Shown here: positions 1 through 5,671 of the stretch, in pieces
Layout: the number at the start of each line of letters is the position of its first letter
Position numbering within the stretch: the stretch's first letter is position 1
DNA from: SXOA01 sp051004015
GTDB taxonomy: Bacteria > Planctomycetota > Planctomycetia > Pirellulales > Pirellulaceae
DNA: 9,127 nucleotides
Assembly: GCA_051004015.1 (NCBI GenBank)
Contig: JBPCKT010000078.1
Coordinates: forward strand, 1 to 9,127
Direction of reading: 5' to 3'
The notes under the pieces: generated by a model
Seen by the model: only the letters and a program-made list of their open reading frames with translations
What the model was told of the DNA's origin: nothing
Database searches by the model: none
Position numbers and translations under genes: made by a program

Positions 1-2
1 TC

Positions 3-701
3 CGGCAACTCTACGCCAGCTGCCGGGGGGGGAGCGGGGGCCAGAAACAGCGCCAAAAAAATCCGTGGGAGAGGATGGTGGTCTGGGGTGGCCGCGGCCG
101 CCGCGGAAGTCAGAACCAACCCACGAAGGCGGAAGAGGTGAAGATCGCGATTGCCGTCGATGAGCGGTCCAATCAGCTCATCGTTTCCGCCCCTGATTAT
201 TTGTTTCACGAGATCGAGCAACTGGTCAGGGATCTCGATACGACCACGGTGACTTCGGACGAAGTCATGGCGGTAGTGAATTTGAATGGCGCGAACGCCG
301 ACCTCATCCAGCGCTCGCTCACTAAGATGTTCCCCAGCGTGACCGCCGGCAAGACCAGCACCACCAATCCGTCGGGTTCGAGCATGGCCCGCGGCGGGAG
401 CGGCGGCAGTCAGGGAAGCGGATTCGGGGGGAGCGGGATTGATCCCCAGGCGCTCCAGGGGCAAATGCAGATGATGCAGATGATGCAAGGCCGAGGGGGC
501 GATCGCGGGGGCTTTGGCGGCGATCGTGGAGGCGGTGATCGCGGCGGCTTTGGCGGCGGGCGAGGCGGTGGAGACTTTGGAGGTGGGCGCGGCGGGTTTG
601 GCGGTAGCCCATTTGGCGGCGGACGCGGCGGTGACTCCGGTGGCGGACGAGGTGGAGGAGGTTTCGGCGGTGGCGGCATCCCCAGCGGCTTCCGGCCCTA
701 A
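3..701 (+). CDS. Secretin N-domain (NolW-like) protein, C-terminal part, with Gly/Arg-rich tail
   Basis: The reading frame is open to the left edge, so the true start lies outside the window; 232 residues are visible. Residues about 47-79 (KIAIAVDERSNQLIVSAPD, then a helix ending VRDLD) look like the short secretin/NolW N-domain, a beta-alpha-beta ring-building fold of type II/III secretion and pilus secretins. A second strand-helix unit follows (AVVNLNGANADLIQRSLTKMF). No secretin beta-barrel follows. From about residue 129 the chain is low-complexity: a QMQMMQMMQ patch, then repeated GGDRGGFGG/GGGRGG units to the end (SGFRP). Large planctomycete proteins with several such N-domains and a disordered tail are known to me as a type, but their function is not established. 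The envelope location is inferred. The gene ends in a strong hairpin at 716-747. Confidence 0.75.
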   Translation, partial: RQLYASCRGGSGGQKQRQKNPWERMVVWGGRGRRGSQNQPTKAEEVKIAIAVDERSNQLIVSAPDYLFHEIEQLVRDLDTTTVTSDEVMAVVNLNGANADLIQRSLTKMFPSVTAGKTSTTNPSGSSMARGGSGGSQGSGFGGSGIDPQALQGQMQMMQMMQGRGGDRGGFGGDRGGGDRGGFGGGRGGGDFGGGRGGFGGSPFGGGRGGDSGGGRGGGGFGGGGIPSGFRP

Positions 702-715
702 TCATCCATGGGTAG

Positions 716-747
716 CACGCCCACGGCTTGGCGTGGGCGTGGGTTTT
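716..747 (+). terminator. Rho-independent-type terminator after the secretin-like gene
   Basis: A perfect 10-bp stem (CACGCCCACG at 716-725 pairing with CGTGGGCGTG at 732-741) closes a 6-nt loop (GCTTGG). It is followed by GG and TTTT (744-747) and a pyrimidine-rich stretch. It begins 15 nt after the TAA at 699-701 and lies before the next gene. The GC-rich stem plus short U run fits intrinsic termination, although the U run is short and separated from the stem by two G. Confidence 0.7.
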
Positions 748-818
748 CCTCGTCCTTCCCCTGGTATCCCTAGACCACTAAAATCGCGGCGAAAGACTTC
801 CTCACGGACGCCGCCGCG

Positions 819-2483
819 ATGCATGAAACTGCCCGTAAATTTCCCTCCAGCAAACCCAGGTCTCGCTCGTTCGATTGCGTGGTTATCGGCGGCGGGCACA
901 ACGGGCTGGTGGCGGCCGCGTATCTGGCGCGGGCGGGCAAAAGCGTCTGCGTGCTGGAGCGGCGGAGCGTGCTCGGAGGCTGCTCCACGACCGAAGAGCT
1001 TTGGCCGGGCTTTAAGATCAGCACGGCCTCGTACGTCATCAGCCTCTTCCGGCCCGAAATCATCCGCGACCTGCGGCTGAAGCATTATGGCCTGAACATC
1101 CTGCCGCGGAATCCGTCCAGCTTCACGCCCCTGCTCGACGGCCGCTCCCTGCTGATGGGCCCCGATGAGCGGGCCACCTGTCGCGAGATCGCCAAGTTCA
1201 GCCCACGGGACGCCGAGGCCTACCCCGATTACAACCGCTTGCTCGAACGGGTCGCGGCCGCCCTGGAGCCTATCTTCAGCAGCACCGCCCCCGACCCGCT
1301 GCCGCTGCCGAGCGAGTGGCGGCAGATTGGGATCGGCAAAAAGCTCCGCGACGGCAGCAAGCTGCTGGAAATCTACCAGGCGATGTCGTCGCTGGGGGCG
1401 GACCTTCCCGCCGCCCTGGAGCTCCTCACCGCTGCCGCCCGGCCCATCCTGGAGCGCTGGTTTGAAGCCGAAGTCCTGCGGGCCACGCTCGCCACTGACG
1501 GCATCATCGGCGCATTCGCATCGCCTTCGCATCCCGGTACGGCTTATGTTCTGCTCCATCACGTCATGGGAGAAGCCGGCGGGGCGCGCGGAGTGTGGGG
1601 CTACGTACAGGGGGGCATGGGAGGGCTGGCTTCGGCGCTCGAAGGGGCCTGCCGGGATCTGAACGTCGATATCCGCCGCGAATCGCCGATCAAGCGGATC
1701 CTTGTGAAGACCGGTCGCGCTGCCGGCGTCGTGCTGGAGGATGACAGTATCCTGGAAGCGCCGGTTGTGGCCTCCAGCGTCGATGCCCATCTCACCTTTG
1801 AGCGGTTCCTCGCCCCGGAAGAGCTGCCGGCTGAGTTCCGCCGCGCGGTCGCCAAGATCGACTACGCTTCGGCTTCGGCCAAGATCAACGTCGCCCTCGC
1901 CGAGCTGCCGAACTTCACCTGCGTCCCTGGAGCAACAAACGTCGTTCAGCCGCACCACCGCGGCACCATTCATCTCTGCCCCACGCTCGACTACATTGAA
2001 AAGGCCTTCGACGACGCCAAGTACGGCTGGCCGAGCACGCAGCCGGTGCTGGAAATCACGCTCCCCAGCAGCGTGGACGGGACGTTGGCCCCCGCGGGGC
2101 AGCACGTCATGAACATCTTCGTGCAGTACGCCCCCTACAAGCTGGCCGGCGGCAAAAGCTGGGACGACATCAAGGAAGATTTCGCCGACCGCTGCATCGA
2201 GCTCGTCGGCCGTTATGCCCCCAACGTCCCCAAGGCGGTCCTTCATCGGCAGATTCTCAGCCCGCTCGACCTGGAACGGACCTTTGGCCTGACCGGCGGC
2301 AACATCATGCAGGGGGCCATGCCGCTGAACCAGCTCTTCTCCTTCCGCCCCGTCCCCGGCTGGGCCGACCATCGCACGCCCATCCGCGGCCTTTACCTTT
2401 GCGGAGCGGCCTCCCATCCCGGTGGCGGCGTGCTGGGGGCCTGCGGGCGGAACGCGGCGGAAGAAATCCTGCGGGACGGGTAA
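819..2483 (+). CDS. FAD-dependent oxidoreductase, phytoene-dehydrogenase-related (PYROXD2-like)
   Basis: This 554-residue protein is close to the usual length of the PYROXD2/phytoene desaturase-like flavoprotein family. It begins with an FAD Rossmann fold: strand DCVVIG, the glycine motif GGGHNG at residues 24-29, and the ribose-binding Glu47 (VCVLERR). The GGCSTTEELWPGFK segment at 53-66 is typical of the family, and the C-terminal FAD signature (GLYLCGAASHPGGGVLGACG) spans about 524-543. The family uses non-covalent FAD; the substrate of bacterial members is generally unknown, so carotenoid synthesis should not be assumed. No signal peptide or membrane helix is seen. The start is fixed by an in-frame TAG at 771-773, with no other start codon before 819. 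There is no clear Shine-Dalgarno sequence. A REPIN-like element separates it from nagA downstream, and no functional link between the two enzymes is evident. Confidence 0.92.
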   Translation: MHETARKFPSSKPRSRSFDCVVIGGGHNGLVAAAYLARAGKSVCVLERRSVLGGCSTTEELWPGFKISTASYVISLFRPEIIRDLRLKHYGLNILPRNPSSFTPLLDGRSLLMGPDERATCREIAKFSPRDAEAYPDYNRLLERVAAALEPIFSSTAPDPLPLPSEWRQIGIGKKLRDGSKLLEIYQAMSSLGADLPAALELLTAAARPILERWFEAEVLRATLATDGIIGAFASPSHPGTAYVLLHHVMGEAGGARGVWGYVQGGMGGLASALEGACRDLNVDIRRESPIKRILVKTGRAAGVVLEDDSILEAPVVASSVDAHLTFERFLAPEELPAEFRRAVAKIDYASASAKINVALAELPNFTCVPGATNVVQPHHRGTIHLCPTLDYIEKAFDDAKYGWPSTQPVLEITLPSSVDGTLAPAGQHVMNIFVQYAPYKLAGGKSWDDIKEDFADRCIELVGRYAPNVPKAVLHRQILSPLDLERTFGLTGGNIMQGAMPLNQLFSFRPVPGWADHRTPIRGLYLCGAASHPGGGVLGACGRNAAEEILRDG

Positions 2484-2488
2484 GATAT

Positions 2489-2565
2489 GTAGGATGGGAC
2501 TCCAGTCCCGTCCGTCAACAATTTTCACAAATTACAGCGCGGACGGGACTGGAGTCCCATCCTAC
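2489..2565. repeat. REPIN-like double palindrome (two inverted REP units with GTAG heads)
   Basis: Two 26-nt arms (2489-2514 and 2540-2565) are perfect inverted copies separated by a 25-nt AT-richer spacer. Each arm begins (read inward from the outside) with GTAG, then GAT, then the self-complementary core GGGACT-CC-AGTCCC, then GTCCG. A GTAG tetranucleotide followed by a short palindrome is the hallmark of REP sequences mobilised by RAYT (TnpA-REP, Y1-type) transposases, and two inverted REPs form a REPIN. No RAYT gene lies in the window. The element fills almost all of the 89-bp gap between the oxidoreductase and nagA. It could fold into a 26-bp stem and act as an mRNA stabiliser or terminator. 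That it is dispersed in the genome is inferred from its form. Confidence 0.8.
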
Positions 2566-2572
2566 GAAGCCC

Positions 2573-3769
2573 ATGACCCCGACCCTCTTCCGCGGCACCC
2601 TTCTCCTCCCCGACCGCGAACTTTCGGGCGGCCATGTCCGCGTCTCCAAAGGCCGCATCAGCGAAGTCGGCCACTCCTCATCGACAACGAACGGCGAACA
2701 AGTCATCGACGCCGCGGACGGCTACATCGCCCCCGGCTTCGTCGATCTGCACGTCCATGGCGGCGACGGCGCGGACTTCATGGATGGCACGGACGAGGCC
2801 TTCACCAAGGCCATCACGTCGCACGCCCGCCACGGCACGACCAGCATGGCGATCACCACCACGGTCGCCCGGCATGACCAGATCATGACCGTGCTGGAAA
2901 CGACGCGCCGCTTTCGCACAAATCCAAACGCTCCCGGCGCTCGCGTGCTGGGAGCGCACTTCTACGGCCCTTATTTCCGCTACGAAGCCCGCGGGGCCCA
3001 TCCCGGCGGAGCCATCCGCGCCCCGGTGAAGGAAGAATACGACCAGTATCTACAGTACGCCGATTCGCTCGTCACCTGCACCGTTGCCCCCGAACTGCTC
3101 GGCGCGAAAGACTTCGTCGAGGCCTGCGTCGCTAAAGGAGTCCGCACCAACGTCGGCCATTCCTGGGCCACGTTTGACCAGATGGCGGCCGCGGTGAAGT
3201 GGGGAGTGCGGCACGTGGATCACCTGTTCTGCGCCATGTCCGACAAGACGCGGCTGCGGCAGTTTCAGATGTATCCGATGCAAGGGGGCGTGCTGGAGGC
3301 GACCCTCTTCTTCGACGAGCTGACCACCGAGGTCATCGCCGACGGCAAGCACCTCTCGCCGGACCTGCTGCAGCTCGCCTACAAGATCAAAGGCTCGGAC
3401 CGCCTGGCCCTCGTCACCGACTGCAGCCGGGCCCTCGACATGCCGGACGGCGAATACATGATCGGTCCGCTCGACGGGGGCGAGCCGATCATCAAGCGGG
3501 ACGGCGTCGGCATGATGCCGGGCGGCAAAGCATTAGGCTCCAGCGTCGAAGGGATGGACCACATGATCCGCACCTTCCACCAGCTCACCAGCCGCCCCCT
3601 CTGGGAAGTCATCAAAATGGCCTCCCTCACCCCCGCCCGCATCGCCGGCTGGGACCCCGAAATCGGCAGCCTCGCCCCCGGCAAACGAGCCGACATCGTC
3701 GTCCTGAGCCGCGATTGGCAGGTACAGCGGGTGTTTAAGGATGGGGTAGAGTTGTATCGAGCGAAGTAG
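2573..3769 (+). CDS. nagA: N-acetylglucosamine-6-phosphate deacetylase-type amidohydrolase
   Basis: This 398-residue metallo-amidohydrolase matches the usual NagA length (about 380-400). NagA converts GlcNAc-6-phosphate to glucosamine-6-phosphate and acetate in amino-sugar and peptidoglycan recycling. Visible landmarks are the metal motif DLHVHGGDG (His60, His62), GHSWATFD (His196), HVDHLF (His217), the IADGKH motif (257-260) and the catalytic Asp283 in LVTDCSRALDMPDGEY. The C-terminal SLAPGKRADIVVLS closes the beta-sandwich. In place of the usual LEGP metal ligand there is HFYGPYF, with Tyr131 where Glu is expected, so this is a divergent subfamily. Met 2573 is the first methionine of the homologous region. 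Its upstream region is occupied by the REPIN, leaving 7 nt and no recognisable Shine-Dalgarno sequence. The frame stays open upstream through the repeat, but that stretch does not look like protein. No nagB or transporter gene is adjacent. Confidence 0.88.
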   Translation: MTPTLFRGTLLLPDRELSGGHVRVSKGRISEVGHSSSTTNGEQVIDAADGYIAPGFVDLHVHGGDGADFMDGTDEAFTKAITSHARHGTTSMAITTTVARHDQIMTVLETTRRFRTNPNAPGARVLGAHFYGPYFRYEARGAHPGGAIRAPVKEEYDQYLQYADSLVTCTVAPELLGAKDFVEACVAKGVRTNVGHSWATFDQMAAAVKWGVRHVDHLFCAMSDKTRLRQFQMYPMQGGVLEATLFFDELTTEVIADGKHLSPDLLQLAYKIKGSDRLALVTDCSRALDMPDGEYMIGPLDGGEPIIKRDGVGMMPGGKALGSSVEGMDHMIRTFHQLTSRPLWEVIKMASLTPARIAGWDPEIGSLAPGKRADIVVLSRDWQVQRVFKDGVELYRAK

Positions 3770-3864
3770 TGCCAGTTCCTCCGAGAAACACTCATGTTTC
3801 GCGTCGCATTCTCAACACAGAAAATCAGGCGAAACCCAAAGACGGCCAATGCCATTGGGGACAA

Positions 3865-4374
3865 CTAATGCGCCGCGCTCTTCATGTTATGTTCCAATGC
3901 CCGGTACAAAGCGACGATGAAATTGGTTTTGTTGTCCTCTATCCGATACTGAACTGACGAAAAAGGGTAACTTCGAGTCGGCGGGGTGTCCGCAATGAGC
4001 GCAATATCGGTACCACGAGAGTCCGTAACTCGCGCCCATCGAACTCTAAGACGCGAAATTGAGTAAAACCCGAGTGTACTGCCAACTATTTGGATCACAT
4101 CGTCAGTCGAAAATCTGTCCCGCCTATGGGAATTGAGCCATTCAGCAAACGCCAAGTCCAAGTCCTCAAGAATGTCGCCGGTGAATTGCTCGCTGGAAAC
4201 GAATTCGGCGATGAAAGCTGGGGCGCGATTAATTTCGCATTCCAGTTTGGCAAATTCGCCTTGACTGATTTCAGTGACGCTGTCGTCAAAGCCCTCTTTG
4301 GAGCTAGTGCTCTGCTGGAAGGCGACTTCGCCTGAAGGCGTTTGGATGGTTACGGGCTGCTTGTCGGTTGTCAT
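3865..4374 (-). CDS. Uncharacterised protein resembling DUF3806 domains
   Basis: This is a 169-residue predicted cytoplasmic protein without signal peptide or membrane segment. The first 60 residues are polar and weakly structured. Residues about 67-160 read as one domain: a helix with LDLAFAEWLNS (72-82), an STDDVIQIVGSTLGFY helix (89-104), then strands VRWARVTDSRGTDIAL (111-126) and YPFSSVQYRIED (136-147). The order helix, G-rich helix, W..VTD..G.D.AL strand and P.S.V..RIE resembles what I know of DUF3806, a family without known function; this match is from memory. An AGAGGA sequence ends about 9 nt before the ATG and supports this start. G+C is about 51% (153 of 300 bases at 3961-4260), well below its neighbours, which hints at recent acquisition. 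It converges with nagA and lies downstream of the Tudor-repeat gene on the same strand. Confidence 0.75.
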   Translation of the reverse strand: MTTDKQPVTIQTPSGEVAFQQSTSSKEGFDDSVTEISQGEFAKLECEINRAPAFIAEFVSSEQFTGDILEDLDLAFAEWLNSHRRDRFSTDDVIQIVGSTLGFYSISRLRVRWARVTDSRGTDIALIADTPPTRSYPFSSVQYRIEDNKTNFIVALYRALEHNMKSAAH

Positions 4375-4394
4375 GAAGGGATTCCTCTACATCT

Positions 4395-4500
4395 GGGGGC
4401 TTACGCCGCCTGGCTAGAAGAGTTGCGCCGCTGCGCGGCGGGCCAAACCGACTGGCAGCGCTTTCCTTCGCTGGCGCTTCAGGTTTATGTCTGGGTTCGA
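4395..4500. repeat. Candidate dispersed intergenic repeat remnant
   Basis: The 143-bp gap between the two minus-strand genes holds three recognisable pieces. One is GGGGGCTTACGCCGCC at its left part. The second is a short GC hairpin (CGCCGC at 4426-4431 pairing with GCGGCG at 4435-4440). The third, read on the minus strand, is a GAAGCGCCAGCGAAGG segment whose translation would be of the KPEAPAKES type. I associate both the GCGTAAGCCCCC and the PEAPAK-type sequences with repeats scattered between planctomycete genes. Only one copy is in this window, so repetitiveness cannot be shown here. Confidence 0.45.
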
Positions 4501-4517
4501 AAAGTTCGACGACATCT

Positions 4518-5243
4518 CTACTTGGTAGATCGTATGACGAGCTTGTCGGCGTCCATGCGCAGTTTGTCCATGGTCGACTCCTCGCTGGTCCCGTCCTCCC
4601 AGGTGACGCGGACCTTATGGCCGTCGCGATGGGAGAGCCTCGCCTTGTAGTACAAGCCGTCACGGGACCACTTCGCCTCCACCTGATCGCCGAAGGTCGG
4701 CAGATAAGGGAGCACTTGCGCGGCAGGCAGCCACGACTCGTCGCCGGCGTCGTAGACGACGCGATATTTGCCGTCCCGAATCTCCTCAATCTTGCCCGGA
4801 TACCACCACCCGTTCGGCTCCCAGCGTCCCAGCACCGCTTCGCCGACTTGCCGGCCTTCGGGGTGGATGAGCTTGATCCGGATCTGCGAGATCGGGGTCT
4901 CCTCGACGGAGCCGCCGTCGTCCCAGCGGATGGTGATGTTGTCGCCGTTGCGGCGCGTCACCGTGGCACGATAGTACAGCTTGTCTTTCCACCACTTCAC
5001 TTCGACGCTATCCCCGGCGTCGACATTGAACTGGCCGAGCCGGTATTGCGGCACCCACTCGGTGGTGCCGTCCATGGTGTAGCGGACAAAGCTCTTGCCG
5101 TTCTCCGTCTTCTCAACCGTCACCTCGTAACAGAGGCCCGTCGGCTCCCAGCGGCAGAACCATCGCGCACCGTCATCCGCGCGGGCGGAGACGGCCAGGC
5201 CGATGAGGAGTAGCAGACTGATCCCGGCTTCCTTCTGAACCAT
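4518..5243 (-). CDS. Exported protein with four Tudor/SH3-like repeats
   Basis: This is a 241-residue protein. Residues 1-22 form a signal peptide: Lys4, the hydrophobic run ISLLLLIGLAVSA, and an AXA cleavage box with A20-R21-A22 before DDG. The mature part consists of four beta-rich units of about 45-50 residues at 28-69, 78-123, 138-178 and 186-230. Units 1 and 3 share RWEPxGxxY; units 2 and 4 share VExKWxxDxLYYxAxxxxRxG and a WxDG-type strand (WDDGGSVEE, WEDGTSEE). The array is therefore A-B-A-B, as if a two-domain unit had duplicated. The folds look like Tudor/agenet SH3-like barrels, modules that bind peptides or basic ligands; the ligand here is unknown. The start was placed at Met 5243, not the in-frame Met at 5285, because AGGAGGA lies 7 nt upstream and the signal peptide begins there. 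Confidence 0.82.
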   Translation of the reverse strand: MVQKEAGISLLLLIGLAVSARADDGARWFCRWEPTGLCYEVTVEKTENGKSFVRYTMDGTTEWVPQYRLGQFNVDAGDSVEVKWWKDKLYYRATVTRRNGDNITIRWDDGGSVEETPISQIRIKLIHPEGRQVGEAVLGRWEPNGWWYPGKIEEIRDGKYRVVYDAGDESWLPAAQVLPYLPTFGDQVEAKWSRDGLYYKARLSHRDGHKVRVTWEDGTSEESTMDKLRMDADKLVIRSTK

Positions 5244-5250
5244 AATCGGG

Positions 5251-5257
5251 TCCTCCT
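5251..5257 (-). promoter_or_regulatory. Shine-Dalgarno sequence deciding the start of the Tudor-repeat gene
   Basis: On the minus strand AGGAGGA is followed by 7 nt (CCCGATT) and ATG at 5243. This is a near-perfect match to the anti-Shine-Dalgarno sequence and selects Met 5243 over the upstream in-frame Met at 5285, which has no such site and would put 14 extra polar residues before the signal peptide. Confidence 0.8.
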
Positions 5258-5455
5258 GAGTGGGCGACTGTATCGTAACAAGCAATTAGTCCCTTTCGCT
5301 ATACCGGCGGCGAGTGAGCAAAGAATTTCCGGAATTCTGGTCGCGAGGGCTTGACGGTGACAAGTGGACAGGTGTAACCTTGCAGTAGGCCAGCATGTAT
5401 AGACGAGGAATGCCGTGATTTACCAGAGCAAAATACAGGTTGTCTGCTGTTTCGG

Positions 5456-5485
5456 AAACCAGAACGTGCGCCGAGATTCTGGTTT
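5456..5485. repeat. Inverted repeat, 9-bp arms
   Basis: AAACCAGAA (5456-5464) and TTCTGGTTT (5477-5485) are perfectly complementary around a 12-nt spacer. The T run at the right side would suit a weak terminator for a + strand transcript, yet no + gene ends nearby. It could instead be an operator in the divergent promoter region. The function is not decided by the sequence. Confidence 0.4.
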
Positions 5486-5550
5486 TCAAACTGCTTCCGC
5501 TGGGGCATGCCCAGTGGCGCTCTCAGGCGAAACCAAGATCCGGCGGGGGG

Positions 5551-5635
5551 TGTTGAAAAACCAGGGGGGTTATTCAACACATATTGCAGAACGGGGTGGG
5601 GGGGTATGTTGAATTACCAGGGGGGTTTTTCAACA
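5551..5635. repeat. Two tandem copies of a 29-nt G-rich palindrome
   Basis: Copy 1 (5551-5579) and copy 2 (5607-5635) start 56 bp apart. Each has the form TGTTGAA-xx-ACC, AGGGG, GGTT-xx-TTCAACA: 12-nt arms with 11 of 12 and 10 of 12 pairs around AGGGG. Both copies are preceded by a G-run (5545-5550 and 5598-5604), so five G-runs of 4-7 fall within 81 bp on the + strand. The last copy ends 36 nt before the aminotransferase start. Possible roles are paired operator sites, mRNA leader hairpins or a small repeated element. Confidence 0.6.
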
Positions 5636-5671
5636 GTTGTTTGTTGGTGAGAGCTTTGGAGAGGTACAACG

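Larger units (their letters stand above)
5244..5671. other. Divergent intergenic region, 428 bp, with palindromes and G-runs
   Basis: No credible gene is seen here: the frames that stay open have no Shine-Dalgarno sequence, no domain-like sequence and run through palindromes. Moving from left to right it holds the leader of the Tudor-repeat gene, a small symmetric site (AGAATT-TCCGG-AATTCT, 5322-5338), a 9-bp inverted repeat at 5456-5485, and two copies of a 29-nt G-rich palindrome at 5551-5635. The Shine-Dalgarno sequence GGAGAGG (5658-5664) of the aminotransferase gene follows. Promoters for both divergent genes should lie here, but I could not identify a convincing -35/-10 or -24/-12 pair. 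Confidence 0.6.

Noticed and set aside
410..679. Proline-rich minus-strand frame
   Set aside because: It is only the antisense reading of the GGC/GGT-rich repeats encoding the Gly-rich tail.
702..2528. Long open frame (608 codons) on the minus strand
   Set aside because: It lies opposite the oxidoreductase gene. Its translation is rich in Arg/Gly/Ala/Asp with no domain, while the + strand frame has clear FAD motifs. High G+C makes long antisense frames common.
2399..2572. Upstream extension of nagA overlapping the oxidoreductase
   Set aside because: The frame is open, but the added residues come from the overlapping gene and the REPIN. NagA proteins normally start close to Met 2573 and no good alternative start is present.
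3199..3738. Second + strand frame inside nagA
   Set aside because: Arg/Pro/Gly-rich translation typical of an out-of-frame reading; nagA motifs occupy the other frame throughout.
3785..3800. Hairpin GAAACA-CTCA-TGTTTC after nagA
   Set aside because: A 6-bp AT-leaning stem without a U run; too weak to call as a terminator for the nagA and low-GC gene convergence.
5299..5580. Minus-strand open frame in the divergent intergenic region
   Set aside because: It starts within the G-rich palindrome, has no Shine-Dalgarno sequence and no protein-like features.
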